A DNA stretch of 64,000 nt from Rhizobium phaseoli (GCF_003985125.1 NZ_ML133582.1:62001-126000); one strand, 5' to 3'; positions 1 to 9,376 are shown, numbered from the stretch's first letter. The notes: generated by a model from the sequence alone, not told the origin. Numbers and translations: made by a program.

Positions 1-87
1 AACTCGATCGTGCGCCGCAAGACGGATGGGAAAACTTTTCGGCTGATCAATATCTCGCGCTGGCGGGCAATGTTGAAACTGTCGTGA
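1..87 (+). CDS. C-terminal end of an unidentified protein
   Basis: Frame 1 is open from the window edge for 28 residues and stops at TGA 85-87. The tail is basic (RRKTDGK, then ISRWRAMLKLS). It lies about 120 nt upstream of the next gene on the same strand. Too little is present to identify a family, and the reading frame could be chance. Confidence 0.3.
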   Translation, partial: NSIVRRKTDGKTFRLINISRWRAMLKLS

Positions 88-209
88 AATAGCGGTGGGC
101 TATACATGATAACGCAGTCGTTATCTCTGTCTGCTGTGCTCCTTTAGCGTTTCATTAACCATAATCTCCTTAGCTTGCGACATCATCTTGACGCACTAAG
201 GACACATTC

Positions 210-824
210 ATGACGATCTCCCGCCGGGGCTTTCTGATTGCTCTGCCGTTTGTCGTGGCCGGTTGCTCTTCGACAGGCTTGAACAGCCAGACCAATTACG
301 CCGCACTTCCGGATGAAAAATTTCCGTTGAAGCAGGTGCCGATCGACAAGATCAAGCCGGAGCTGCGCCGCCAGGAGGTGGCCTACGAAACCACGCATGC
401 GGCGGGCACGATCGTCGTCGATACGCCGGCGCGCCGCGCTTACTATGTCCTCGGCGACGGCAGGGCGATGCGCTACGGTGTCGGGGTCGGCCGCGAGGGG
501 CTGGCCTTTGCCGGTGACGCCTATATCGGCCGCAAGGCCGAATGGCCGAGCTGGACACCGACGGAAAACATGCAGCGCCGCGAAGAACGCTATCGCAAGC
601 TTGCCGGCGGCATGCCCGGCGGCCCGAACAATCCGCTCGGCGCTCGCGCTATGTATCTCTATCGCGGGGGCGGCGACACGCATTTCCGCATTCACGGCAC
701 CAACCAGCCGCAGTCGATCGGGCTCGCCATGTCGAGCGGCTGTATCCGCATGATGAACCATGACGTGATCGACCTCTATGACCGCGTCGAAGTCGGCGCC
801 AGGGTCGTCGTCATCCAGGCTTGA
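210..824 (+). CDS. L,D-transpeptidase, lipoprotein (ErfK/YbiS family)
   Basis: Predicted periplasmic L,D-transpeptidase that forms 3-3 peptidoglycan cross-links or attaches proteins to peptidoglycan. The N-terminus is a lipoprotein signal: basic RR, hydrophobic stretch, then lipobox VAGC with Cys19 as lipidation site. The YkuD catalytic domain fills residues about 65-204. Its signature is present: His162 in FRIHGTN and Cys178 in SSGCIRM, with the following Arg. The length, 204 residues, is normal for the short rhizobial forms. Monocistronic; the next gene converges on it. The family assignment is firm, but which cross-linking reaction it performs cannot be told. Confidence 0.9.
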   Translation: MTISRRGFLIALPFVVAGCSSTGLNSQTNYAALPDEKFPLKQVPIDKIKPELRRQEVAYETTHAAGTIVVDTPARRAYYVLGDGRAMRYGVGVGREGLAFAGDAYIGRKAEWPSWTPTENMQRREERYRKLAGGMPGGPNNPLGARAMYLYRGGGDTHFRIHGTNQPQSIGLAMSSGCIRMMNHDVIDLYDRVEVGARVVVIQA

Positions 825-844
825 ACGGGCAAAATCAGGCCATT

Positions 845-879
845 GAAAAAGCCGCCGCAGCGATGGCTGCCGGCGGCTT
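845..879 (-). terminator. Rho-independent terminator of the DMT transporter gene
   Basis: Read on the minus strand, a GC-rich hairpin (AAGCCGCCGGCAGC / GCTGCGGCGGCTT, one bulge, CATC loop) is followed directly by TTTTTC. It lies 27 nt beyond the stop of the minus-strand transporter. The plus-strand U-tract is poor, so it mainly serves the transporter. Confidence 0.65.
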
Positions 880-905
880 CCATATTATTTGATGGTGGCC
901 GATGG

Positions 906-1808
906 TCAGCGACGTGCCGCGATCCCGGTGGAAAGCGCCACGCCGATGCCGGTGACGACAGCCGCGCTGACCTCGGCAATGCCGACCGTTTCGCCGAGCA
1001 GCAAGCCGCCGCCCAGCGTCGCCAGCACCGGCGTCAGCGCCGTGAAGGCGGCGGCCTGCGTGCCGCCGAGAGTTCTGACCGCGGTGCCGTAGGCGAGCAT
1101 GGCGACGAGGCCGGAAAGAATGCCCTGGCTCAACGCCTGCAGGCCGATTTCCTGCAGGGGCGCCTGCGGCAGTGAGATGCCGAAGATCAGCGCCAGCGCT
1201 CCCATGATCAGGAAGGACCAGACGGCGATGAGCGCGCTCGCCTGCAGGGCCGTCAGGCCGGAGCGGCGGAAGGCATGCGTATAGCTCGCCCACAGAAGAG
1301 CGCCGGCCGGCAGCAGCACGAAACTTGTCCATGGCAGCGAGGCGTCGGCAAGGCTGCGGGTCAGCAGGATCAGCACGCCGGCAACGATTGCGACCAGCCC
1401 GGCAATACGTGTGCTGTCAGGCCTCTCGGCAAACAGCCCAACCCCGATCAGCGCTGTGGCGAGCGGCATGGAGCCGCCGAGCAGAATGCCCGACGAGGCA
1501 GCCGGCGTCGAATGGATTGCGAAGGTGGTCAGCAGAAAGAAGACGGCGCCGGAACCGGACACCATGATCACGAGCAGATGAAGCGGCAGGCCCTTCGGCA
1601 GCAGTCCCGTCCTCAGCCACACGGGCGAAAGCACGAGGGCCGGAATGCCGAAACGGATCAGCCCGATATCGATCGAGCCGAGCGGCGTTGCCGCGCTGTG
1701 GCGGGTGACGAGAAACCATGTCGCCCAGATCAGCACGGTAACAGCGCCGCCGGCATAACCCAGTGCCTGCGATGGCGACTTGTCGTTGGTAAATGCAATG
1801 GTGGTCAT
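906..1808 (-). CDS. DMT-superfamily (EamA) transporter
   Basis: Inner-membrane transporter of the drug/metabolite superfamily, 300 residues, with about ten hydrophobic segments arranged as two EamA repeats (roughly residues 14-145 and 155-295). The second repeat carries the usual A-x-T-A-LTPV-A-L signature region. Substrates of this family are metabolites, often amino acids. The gene is divergent from an Lrp/AsnC-type regulator 144 nt away, a common pairing in which the regulator controls amino-acid export, but the substrate cannot be assigned. Its terminator lies just downstream. Confidence 0.88.
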   Translation of the reverse strand: MTTIAFTNDKSPSQALGYAGGAVTVLIWATWFLVTRHSAATPLGSIDIGLIRFGIPALVLSPVWLRTGLLPKGLPLHLLVIMVSGSGAVFFLLTTFAIHSTPAASSGILLGGSMPLATALIGVGLFAERPDSTRIAGLVAIVAGVLILLTRSLADASLPWTSFVLLPAGALLWASYTHAFRRSGLTALQASALIAVWSFLIMGALALIFGISLPQAPLQEIGLQALSQGILSGLVAMLAYGTAVRTLGGTQAAAFTALTPVLATLGGGLLLGETVGIAEVSAAVVTGIGVALSTGIAARR

Positions 1809-1951
1809 CGTCCTGTCCCTTCCTTCATCCGGAGCCTTCCGGTCGAGGAAAAGATTAGATCAGGAGGGTGGGGCATGTCCTTGCTATCTGTGGCTTGAAA
1901 ATCGTGCTAAGCGCAATCTTCTGCCAATCGACGCCGCCGAGGATCACGAAA

Positions 1952-2425
1952 ATGCCAAATCTCGATAAATTCGATATCGCCATCCTGAAGTGCCTGCAGG
2001 AGGATGCGCGCGCCACCAATGTCGAAATCGCCGAGAAGGTGAACCTTTCGCCGTCGCCCTGCCTGCGCCGCATCCGCAACCTCGAACGCTCCGGCATCAT
2101 CCGCGGCTACACCGCCGATATCGACCGCAAGGAAGTTGGCCTCGGCCTGACGGTCTTCGTCGAATTCAAGGTCGTCCACCACAGCCGCGAGAATTCCGAG
2201 GCCCAGCAGAAGGCGCTGCTCGCCATTCCCGAGATCGTCTCCTGCTTCCTGATATCAGGCACCGCCGATTTCCTCGCCGAAGTGGTGGTGGAGGATCTCG
2301 CCGCCTATGAACGGCTTCTGACCGAAACGCTGCTGACCTTGCCGAATGTCAGCGACATCCGCTCCAACTTCGCCATCCGCAGCATCAAGACGCACGGGCC
2401 GCTGAAGCTGCCGGAGGGAAAATAA
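1952..2425 (+). CDS. Lrp/AsnC-family transcriptional regulator
   Basis: 157-residue feast/famine regulator. An N-terminal winged HTH (residues about 4-55, with the FDIAILKCLQEDARATN start typical of Lrp) is followed by an alpha-beta RAM ligand-binding domain (about 68-150) used for effector binding and oligomerisation. The ATG at 1952 is preferred over the more upstream in-frame start because family homology begins at MPNLDKFD. It is divergent from a DMT exporter, so control of that exporter in response to an amino acid is likely but inferred. Confidence 0.9.
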   Translation: MPNLDKFDIAILKCLQEDARATNVEIAEKVNLSPSPCLRRIRNLERSGIIRGYTADIDRKEVGLGLTVFVEFKVVHHSRENSEAQQKALLAIPEIVSCFLISGTADFLAEVVVEDLAAYERLLTETLLTLPNVSDIRSNFAIRSIKTHGPLKLPEGK

Positions 2426-2452
2426 TCCCTCGGGCTTATGCCGTCTGCAGAC

Positions 2453-3826
2453 CTAAAGCAGCGTCCCGCTGAGGATGAGCAGCGCCACCGAGAAGTAGAT
2501 GACGAGCCCGGTGACGTCGACGAGCGTGGCGACGAACGGGGCCGAGGCGCTGGCCGGATCGAGCCGCAGCTTCTGCAGCACGAAGGGCAGCATCGAGCCG
2601 CAGATCGAGCCGAATGTGACGATCCCGATCAGGGCGGCAAACACCGTGATGGCGACCATCTGCCAGTGCGGGCCGTAATCATAAAACCCGGCCGACTGCC
2701 AGAAGACGATGCGGACGAAGCCGACGAGACCGAGGATGGCGCCGAGCACGATGCCGGTCGGCAGTTCGCGCAACAGCACCTTCCACCAGTCCGAAAGCTT
2801 CAGCTCGCCGAGCGCCAGGGCCCGGATGATCAGCGACGTCGCCTGCGACCCGGAATTGCCGCCCGAGCTCATGATCAGCGGGATGAACAGGGTCAGCACC
2901 ACGGCCTTTTCCAACTCGCCCTCGAAATGCTGCATGGCGCTTGCCGTCAGCATCTCGCCGAGGAACAGGGCGGCGAGCCAGCCGGCGCGCTTGCGGATCA
3001 TGCCGGCAAAGCCGATCTTCATATAGGGCTGGCCGAGCGCCTCCATGCCGCCGAACTTCTGGGCCGCTTCCGTCGTGTCCGAGATCATCGTATCGATCAC
3101 GTCGTCGACGGTGACGATGCCGAGCATCTGCCCATGCTCGTCGGTCACCGGCAAGGCGAGCAGGTCGTGCTTGCGGATCAGCCGGGCGACATCCTCCTGT
3201 TTCATCAGCGGATCGGCCGAAACCGGCGTGCCCTTCTGCGCCACCGAGAGAATGGAAGCCTCAGGCTCGCCGGTGATCAGGCGGCGCAGCGTCACCACAT
3301 GCATGAGCGCATGGCTGGCCTCGTCGAGCACATAGATGGCGTAGACGGTTTCGCGCGAGCGTTCGACTTGGCGCACATGATCGAGCGTCTGGGCAACGGT
3401 CCAGCTGTCCGGCACGCTGACGAATTCCGTCGTCATGATGCCGCCGGCCGTGCGCGGCGGATAGCCCATCAGATGCTGGATCGCGATGCGCACCGGCTCG
3501 TCGAGGCTGGAGAACAGGCGGGCGCGGGTCTCGCCGTCGAGTTCGAGCAGCACGTCGGCGACGCGGTCATTCGACATGCCGTGCAGCAGCCGGGCGGCAT
3601 CCTCGGCGCTGATCAGCGCCAGGATCTCGGCGGCGTTGCGAAGCTCCGGCCGGTCGAGAATGTTGACGGCATAGTCGAGCGGCATGCCTGACAGGACGCG
3701 GCCGGCATCCTGGATGCTGAGCGCGTTCAACGCATCGACGCGTTCGGCGATCGTTGCGCCGCGGCTGTTGTTGATGAAGGCGCGGGCGGCATGGCCTGCC
3801 CGAAGTGGGAAGCGGTTGAAATTCAT
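2453..3826 (-). CDS. mgtE: Magnesium transporter MgtE
   Basis: Mg2+ channel of the inner membrane, 457 residues. Domain order is an N-terminal superhelical MgtE_N domain (about 25-135), a CBS pair (about 140-265, including TPVSADPLMKQEDVARLI and LPVTDEHGQMLGIVTVDDV), the plug helix, and five C-terminal membrane helices (about 290-455). The conserved pore entry SSGGNSGSQ is present. MgtE proteins gate shut when cytosolic Mg2+ occupies the cytoplasmic domains. The start codon sits immediately after a strong hairpin with no exposed Shine-Dalgarno sequence (see leader entry). Monocistronic. Confidence 0.95.
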   Translation of the reverse strand: MNFNRFPLRAGHAARAFINNSRGATIAERVDALNALSIQDAGRVLSGMPLDYAVNILDRPELRNAAEILALISAEDAARLLHGMSNDRVADVLLELDGETRARLFSSLDEPVRIAIQHLMGYPPRTAGGIMTTEFVSVPDSWTVAQTLDHVRQVERSRETVYAIYVLDEASHALMHVVTLRRLITGEPEASILSVAQKGTPVSADPLMKQEDVARLIRKHDLLALPVTDEHGQMLGIVTVDDVIDTMISDTTEAAQKFGGMEALGQPYMKIGFAGMIRKRAGWLAALFLGEMLTASAMQHFEGELEKAVVLTLFIPLIMSSGGNSGSQATSLIIRALALGELKLSDWWKVLLRELPTGIVLGAILGLVGFVRIVFWQSAGFYDYGPHWQMVAITVFAALIGIVTFGSICGSMLPFVLQKLRLDPASASAPFVATLVDVTGLVIYFSVALLILSGTLL

Positions 3827-3830
3827 TGAG

Positions 3831-3886
3831 GCTCGCCTTTCCGTCGATCCGCCGTAGCGTCCGACGGGCGAGCCGACAGGAGTCGG
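3831..3886 (-). promoter_or_regulatory. Structured 5' leader of mgtE
   Basis: On the minus strand a small hairpin (CCGAC / GTCGG, 3873-3886) is followed by a long imperfect hairpin. Its outer stem is GCTCGCC (3867-3873) with GGCGAGC (3831-3837), and its inner stem pairs 3862-3866 with 3842-3846. The two hairpins abut and share base 3873, so both cannot be complete at once. The outer stem ends 4 nt before the mgtE ATG and occupies the place where a ribosome-binding site should be. It does not match the M-box consensus as I know it. Function as a translational switch is inference. Confidence 0.4.
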
Positions 3887-4087
3887 TCAGCGCACGGGGG
3901 CCGCGTACGGCAAAGGCAATCGACTGCTACTGTCGCTTGGCATCGCTAAGATGGCTCCGTTAAAATCCGTGGCAGGACGGGTGTCATCCACGTGTCATGC
4001 TAGGTGGTCCCGAATGCGAAAAGAGTCAAGCGGGGTAGATGCTTAACGCCAGAATGTCGCACCCTCGAGCGGGTGGCTAGTCATGGC

Positions 4088-5317
4088 TCAGACGGCCTGC
4101 GGGCTTCGGCCGCGACGTTCCAGCCGGAACGATGCTGCGAAGACGAAGAGGCCGAGGAAGGAGAGTGCGGCGCCGACGTAACCGGTTGCCGCAAAGCCAT
4201 AGCCCCAGGCGATGACGAGGCCGCCGAGCCAGGCGCCGATCGCATTGGCGATGTTGAAGGCGGAATGGTTGGAGGCGGCAGCCAGCGTCTGCGCGTCGGC
4301 GGCGACGTCCATCAGCCGCGTCTGCAGCGCCGGGCCGGCGGCGAAACCGCAGCCGACGAGGAAAACGGAGAGGCCGAGCATATAGGGGTTGGCCGCGGTC
4401 AGCGCAAAGGTGGTGAGCACGACGATATTATAGATGAGCGAGCCGCCGATCGTGCCGAGCAGCGATTTGTCGGCCAGCCACGAGCCGATGAAATTGCCGG
4501 CATTCATGCCGACGCCGAAAAGGACCAGCATGATCGGAACCGCGCTTTCCGGCAGCATCGCCACCTTCGTCGTTGTCGAGGCGATATAGCTGAACATGGC
4601 GAACATGCCGCCGTAGCCGACGGCGGCGATGCCGAGCGTCAGCCAGACCTGCGGCCGCCGGAAGGCGCCGAGCTCGCGCAGGAAGCTCGCTTCTTCGGAA
4701 ACCGTGTCCTTCGGAACATAGATCCAGATCAGCGCAACGGTCAGCAGGCCGACGGCGCCGACCGTCAGAAACGCCACCTGCCAGTCGAGCGACTGGCCGA
4801 AGAGCGTCGTTGCCGGCGTGCCCAGAAGGGTGGCCACCGTCAATCCGAGCATGACGCGCCCGACGGCGCGTGCGCGCCGATGCGCAGGCACCATCGAGGC
4901 GGCGACGAGGGCGGCGACGCCGAAATAGGCGCCGTGCGGCAGGCCGGTGACGAAGCGCAGGAATGTGAAGGATTCGAAGGTCGGGGCCACGGCGCTGAGG
5001 ATATTGCCAATGGCGAAGACCAGCATCAGCGTCAAAAGCAGCGTGCGGCGCGCCATCTTCGCGGCGAGCACGGCAATGACCGGCGCCCCGACGACGACGC
5101 CGAGCGCATAGGCGCTGATGACATAGCCGGCCTGCGGCGTCGTGACGGAGAAAGTCTCGGCGACGTTGGGCAGCAGTCCCATGATCGCGAATTCGCCGGT
5201 GCCGATGCCGAAGCCGCCGCAGGCGAGGGCCAGTTGAACCAAGGCTACGGTCGTTGCCGAAGGCAGCCCGTCCTCCGGCTGGGTTCCAACGGACTCATTG
5301 ATGGCGATCTCACTCAT
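4088..5317 (-). CDS. MFS efflux transporter (AraJ/DHA1-type)
   Basis: Major facilitator of the 12-helix drug:H+ antiporter type, about 409 residues. The first helix carries LACGGFGIGTGEFAIMGLLP, the usual N-terminal DHA1 signature of AraJ-like permeases, and the helix 2-3 loop has AKMARRTLL. The longest open frame starts at 5461, but MSEIAIN at 5317 is chosen because a strong ribosome-binding site (GAGGAGCT) precedes it and the upstream extension is not hydrophobic. Substrate unknown; sugar or drug efflux are the usual roles. Monocistronic. Confidence 0.87.
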   Translation of the reverse strand: MSEIAINESVGTQPEDGLPSATTVALVQLALACGGFGIGTGEFAIMGLLPNVAETFSVTTPQAGYVISAYALGVVVGAPVIAVLAAKMARRTLLLTLMLVFAIGNILSAVAPTFESFTFLRFVTGLPHGAYFGVAALVAASMVPAHRRARAVGRVMLGLTVATLLGTPATTLFGQSLDWQVAFLTVGAVGLLTVALIWIYVPKDTVSEEASFLRELGAFRRPQVWLTLGIAAVGYGGMFAMFSYIASTTTKVAMLPESAVPIMLVLFGVGMNAGNFIGSWLADKSLLGTIGGSLIYNIVVLTTFALTAANPYMLGLSVFLVGCGFAAGPALQTRLMDVAADAQTLAAASNHSAFNIANAIGAWLGGLVIAWGYGFAATGYVGAALSFLGLFVFAASFRLERRGRSPQAV

Positions 5318-5618
5318 GAGAGCTCCTCGGGACGGTTTTCTGCTTGGCAATGCCCCAGGCGCGAACGCCGCCGCGAGGCAATCGTGATACATGGCGGGAA
5401 GTGGAGATGATTTCTCCGATATCTGATCTATCCGTGATATACCGGCAGGCGTCGAGTGCATTTTTCGCAGTGCAGCGTCCTGCTATGTGCATATGTCCGT
5501 TGCAATATTTGCATCCCTGCTATTCTTGCGGAAAAGCGGCTGTGCTTGAAATCCCCAATGCCGCAACCATCTCAGGGGCAAAGGCAGGAGCATTTCCGCG
5601 CCAGGGACGGGAGCCCTT
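5318..5618. other. Divergent intergenic region
   Basis: 301 nt between the minus-strand MFS gene and the plus-strand lipid kinase gene. It must hold both promoters. The stretch 5405-5530 is clearly AT-richer than its surroundings. I could not assign -35/-10 boxes with confidence, and no RNA gene or conserved repeat is recognised. Confidence 0.4.
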
Positions 5619-6563
5619 ATGAAGCTTGTAGGCTTTTTCAATCGCGACGGCGGCACCTTCAGGACCACCGACATGGTGGCCTACGAAAAGAGGGCGGAGG
5701 CGGCCTTTCGGGATGCCGGGCATGATTTCGATGCCATTGTCTTTTCGGGCAAGGAAATCATTCCCGCGATGGAACGGGCCGCCAAGCGCGATGATATCGA
5801 CGGCATCGTCGCCGGCGGTGGCGACGGCACGATTTCGGCGGCGGCGTCGATCGCCTGGAAGAACGGCATCGCGCTCGGCGTCGTGCCGGCCGGCACGATG
5901 AACCTTTTTGCCCGCTCGCTGCGCGTGCCGCTCGATATCTGGCAGGCGCTTGACGTATTGGCGTCCGGGGAGGTCGATAACGTCGATATCGCCAGCGCCA
6001 ACGGCCGGCCTTTCATCCATCAGTTTTCGGCCGGTCTGCATGCCCGCATGGTGCGCTACCGCAATGCCTACAGCTATCGCTCGCGCCTCGGCAAAATACG
6101 GGCAAGCACCAAGGCCGCTCTCGGCGTGATCTTCAATCCGCCTGAGTTCGAGGTCGAATTCGAGGCCGCCGGCATGCGCGAGCGCCGCTGGGTCTCGGCG
6201 ATCTCGGTCTCCAACAATCCCTTCGGCGAGAATGCGCTGCTCTATGCCGATAATCTCAGAAGCGGCGAACTCGGCTTCTATACGGCAAATCCGCTGAAAC
6301 CCCTCGGCGTCGCCCGTCTTGCCCTGGACATGCTGCGTGGCAAGGTCCGTGAGAATGCCGACGTCATGGTGATGCATCCGGCCGAGGTACACCTGCATTT
6401 CCCGAAACTGCGCCGCAAGGCCAATTGCGTCATGGACGGCGAATTGTTGCCGCTCCAACGCGATGTTTCGATCCGCCTGCATCCCGGCGAGTTGAAGGTC
6501 CTCGTCAAGCAGGGGCTGGCCGCCCAGGTGGATGCCGATGAGCGCCGCGAGCCTGCGGCCTGA
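5619..6563 (+). CDS. Diacylglycerol/lipid kinase family protein
   Basis: Lipid kinase of the DAGK catalytic (LCB5/YegS) family, 314 residues, cytoplasmic or peripheral to the inner membrane. The nucleotide-binding GGGDG motif is at residues 66-70 and the second conserved motif PAGTMNLFARSL at about 90-101. The C-terminal beta-sandwich ends with the conserved VMDGELLPL region. These enzymes phosphorylate diacylglycerol or related lipids; the exact lipid is not predictable. Convergent with the glutamine-synthetase-like gene, 12 nt away. Confidence 0.85.
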   Translation: MKLVGFFNRDGGTFRTTDMVAYEKRAEAAFRDAGHDFDAIVFSGKEIIPAMERAAKRDDIDGIVAGGGDGTISAAASIAWKNGIALGVVPAGTMNLFARSLRVPLDIWQALDVLASGEVDNVDIASANGRPFIHQFSAGLHARMVRYRNAYSYRSRLGKIRASTKAALGVIFNPPEFEVEFEAAGMRERRWVSAISVSNNPFGENALLYADNLRSGELGFYTANPLKPLGVARLALDMLRGKVRENADVMVMHPAEVHLHFPKLRRKANCVMDGELLPLQRDVSIRLHPGELKVLVKQGLAAQVDADERREPAA

Positions 6564-6575
6564 ACACCGGAGGCT

Positions 6576-7925
6576 TCAGAGCCGCGGCAGGTAGGTGCGA
6601 TAATCGAAATCCGAGACGGTGCGCAGATGCGCGAGCGCTTCCTTGCGCTTGGTGTCACCGTAAAGCACCTGATATCGCGTGCCGAAAATATCGGCGATGA
6701 AGGGTGAGGCACGGAAGCTCTCGACCGCGCTCAGGAAATCATGCGTCAGCCGCGTCGTATTGGCTGGCGTGTGGGAGGGCGTCGTCTCTTCGCCGGGATC
6801 GAGTTCGCGATCGAGACCGGCAAGCATGCCGCCGAGGATCGCCGCAAGCAGCAGATAGGGATTGGCGTCGGCGCCGGCGACGCGGTGCTCGATACGGGCG
6901 GCCGGCCCATCCGTGTCGGGTATGCGGATCGCCGTGCCGCGATGGCCGTTACCCCAGGTCAGATCGACCGGCGCGAACGAGCCGGGTTGGAAGCGACGAT
7001 AGGAATTGGCAAAGGGAGCGAAAACCAGCTGCGCCGCGCGCATGCTGTCGAGCAGGCCTGCCGTGACCGATTTCAGCAGCTTGGGCTCGCCACCCCTAGC
7101 ATCGAGGATGTTGCGGCCCTGGCTGTCGACGATGCTCGCATGCACATGCAGGCCGGAGCCGGCATGGTCGGAATAAGGTTTTGCCATGCAGGTCGATTTC
7201 AGCCCGTGGCGGCGCGCCGCCTGCTCGGCGATGCGCTTCAAATAGAGGCAATCGTCGGCGGCGGCCAGCGCATCGGCGCGGTGCGTGAGGTTGACTTCGA
7301 ACTGGCCCGGGCCGAATTCCGCCGTCGTCGCATCCGCCGGCAGTCCCTGCACCTTGGCGTAGGCCCTCAGCGTCTGCAGATAGTCCTCGAGCGCATCGAC
7401 GGCACTCATGTCGTAGAGCTGGAAGCCGTTCGGCTCGCCGCGATAGGTGAGGCTTTCGGGCGGAGAGGGGCGGCCGGTTTCGCGCCAGTCGCCCGACATC
7501 ACGTAGAATTCCAGCTCGGTGGCGACGACAGGCGTCAGCCCACGGCTGCGGTAGCGCTCGACCACGGAAGCGAGGATGGCGCGCGGATCCATGAAGCTCG
7601 GGCTGCCGTCGAATTCGTGCATGGTGGCAAGCACCTGCATCGAGCCCTCCGGCGCCCAGGGCATCGGCGCGAGGCTGCGCCGGTCGGCAACGACCATGCC
7701 GTCGGGATCGCCGATCGTCAGCGACAGGCCGGTGATATCGTCATTGTCGTCGCCCCATATGTCGAGCGACTGCGTCGAGGTCGGAAGGCGGATCTCGCCG
7801 GCCCAGGCCTTGCTTTCGGCGCCTGATGGAAGCTGTTTGCCGCGCAACTCGCCGTTCATGCCGACGATCAGGATCTCGAAACGCGGGTCGCCACCGGCCT
7901 TGCCGTCCATCCTGTCGCTCGCCAT
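6576..7925 (-). CDS. Glutamine synthetase-family protein (gamma-glutamylpolyamine synthetase type)
   Basis: About 449 residues, with a Gln-synt_N beta-grasp domain followed by a Gln-synt_C catalytic domain. Visible catalytic motifs are the metal-binding VVATELEFYV and the ATP-site AKPYSDHAGSGLHVHAS. The sequence is of the PuuA/GlnA3 type, which ligates glutamate to putrescine or other amines. The divergent neighbour is a class III omega-aminotransferase, which supports a role in polyamine catabolism. The start at 7925 (MASDRMDG) is chosen over 7985 because the extra residues are not family-like and AGAGGA lies upstream. The substrate is inferred. Confidence 0.82.
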   Translation of the reverse strand: MASDRMDGKAGGDPRFEILIVGMNGELRGKQLPSGAESKAWAGEIRLPTSTQSLDIWGDDNDDITGLSLTIGDPDGMVVADRRSLAPMPWAPEGSMQVLATMHEFDGSPSFMDPRAILASVVERYRSRGLTPVVATELEFYVMSGDWRETGRPSPPESLTYRGEPNGFQLYDMSAVDALEDYLQTLRAYAKVQGLPADATTAEFGPGQFEVNLTHRADALAAADDCLYLKRIAEQAARRHGLKSTCMAKPYSDHAGSGLHVHASIVDSQGRNILDARGGEPKLLKSVTAGLLDSMRAAQLVFAPFANSYRRFQPGSFAPVDLTWGNGHRGTAIRIPDTDGPAARIEHRVAGADANPYLLLAAILGGMLAGLDRELDPGEETTPSHTPANTTRLTHDFLSAVESFRASPFIADIFGTRYQVLYGDTKRKEALAHLRTVSDFDYRTYLPRL

Positions 7926-8008
7926 GACCTTGAAAATCCTCTGGGACAAGGCCAAGCTCCTATCCCATCGATAGCAGCCTTTCAATCCGCGAGGGTCTTT
8001 TACCAGCC

Positions 8009-9376
8009 ATGCCCGACACTTACCCGGCCTCGAACCTTGCCGCGATCGACGCAGCCCATCATCTGCACCCCTTCGCCGATATGAAGAAGCTGAACGCCGA
8101 TGGCGCCCGCATCATCCAGCGCGGCGAGGGCGTCCATATCTTCGACGATCGCGGCCGGAAATATCTCGATGGTTTCGCCGGCCTCTGGTGCGTCAATATC
8201 GGCTATGGCCGCCGGGAAATCGGCGAGGCCGTCGCAAGACAGATGAACGAGCTGCCCTATTACAACACCTTCTTCGGCACGACCTCGACCCCGACGGCGC
8301 TGCTGGCGCAGAAGGTGACGTCGCATGCGGGCGCGCGGTTCAACCATATCTTCTTCACCGGCTCCGGTTCGGAAGCGAACGACACCTGGTTCCGCATGGC
8401 TCGCGTCTACTGGAGCGCCGTCGGCAAGCCGTCGAAGAAGATCGTGATCGCGAGAAAGAACGGCTATCACGGCTCGACCGTTGCCGGCGCCAGCCTCGGC
8501 GGCATGAAATATATGCACGAGCAGGGCGACCTGCCGATCCCGGGAATCGTCCATATCGGCCAGCCCTACTGGTACGGCGAGGGCGGCGATCTCGCGCCCG
8601 ATGAATTCGGCCTCAAGGTCGCTCGCGAGCTTGAAGCGAAGATCGACGAGCTTGGCGAGGAGAATGTCGCCGCCTTCGTCGCCGAGCCGGTGCAGGGGGC
8701 GGCCGGCGTCATCATCCCGCCAGAAACCTACTGGCCGGAGATCGATCGCATCTGCAAGGCGCGCAATATCCTGCTGGTGACCGACGAGGTGATCTGCGGT
8801 TTCGGCCGCCTGGGTGCCTGGTTCGGCCATCAGCATTTCGGCGTCGAGCCGGATCTGGCGCCGATCGCCAAGGGTCTCTCCTCGGGTTACCTGCCGATCG
8901 GCGGCGTGCTCGTCAGCGACAAGATCGCCGACGTGCTGATCAATGACGTCGGCGAGTTCAACCACGGCTTCACGTATTCCGGCCACCCGGTCTGTGCGGC
9001 AGCGGCACTCGAAAACCTGCGCATCATCGAGGAGGAAGGGCTGGTCGAACGCGTGCGCGACGATATCGGCCCCTATTTCGGCAAGGCCTGGGCGGCTCTG
9101 GCCGACCATGATCTCGTCGGCGAGGCTCAGAGTATCGGCCTGATGGGCGGCCTGCAGCTGGCCGCGGAGAAGAGCACGCGCACCCGTTATGACAAGCCCG
9201 ATCGGATCGGCGCTCTCGTGCGCAACCATGCGCTCGCAAATGGCCTCGTGCTGCGCGCCACCGGCGACCGCATGCTGGCCTCGCCGCCGCTCGTCATCAC
9301 CCACGCGGAGGTGAACGAGATGGCGCGAATTACCAAGCTGGCGCTGGATTTGGCCTGGAAGGAGCTGAAAGCGTGA
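8009..9376 (+). CDS. Class III PLP-dependent aminotransferase (omega/putrescine-pyruvate type)
   Basis: 455-residue fold-type I aminotransferase. Recognisable features are the cofactor phosphate-binding GSGSEANDTWFRMARVYW region, the YHGSTVAGASLGG segment, the LLVTDEVICGFGRLG stretch whose Asp contacts the PLP ring nitrogen, and the Schiff-base Lys in PIAKGLSSGYLPIGGV. The closest family type is SpuC-like putrescine/beta-alanine:pyruvate transaminase. Divergent from the gamma-glutamylamine synthetase-like gene with 83 nt between the starts, so the two are probably co-regulated for amine use. The exact amine is not determinable here. Confidence 0.87.
   Translation: MPDTYPASNLAAIDAAHHLHPFADMKKLNADGARIIQRGEGVHIFDDRGRKYLDGFAGLWCVNIGYGRREIGEAVARQMNELPYYNTFFGTTSTPTALLAQKVTSHAGARFNHIFFTGSGSEANDTWFRMARVYWSAVGKPSKKIVIARKNGYHGSTVAGASLGGMKYMHEQGDLPIPGIVHIGQPYWYGEGGDLAPDEFGLKVARELEAKIDELGEENVAAFVAEPVQGAAGVIIPPETYWPEIDRICKARNILLVTDEVICGFGRLGAWFGHQHFGVEPDLAPIAKGLSSGYLPIGGVLVSDKIADVLINDVGEFNHGFTYSGHPVCAAAALENLRIIEEEGLVERVRDDIGPYFGKAWAALADHDLVGEAQSIGLMGGLQLAAEKSTRTRYDKPDRIGALVRNHALANGLVLRATGDRMLASPPLVITHAEVNEMARITKLALDLAWKELKA

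Noticed and set aside
3827..4010. M-box riboswitch upstream of mgtE
   Set aside because: No GTGAGGCTCC-like or GGGTCAACAG-like conserved segments on the transcribed strand.
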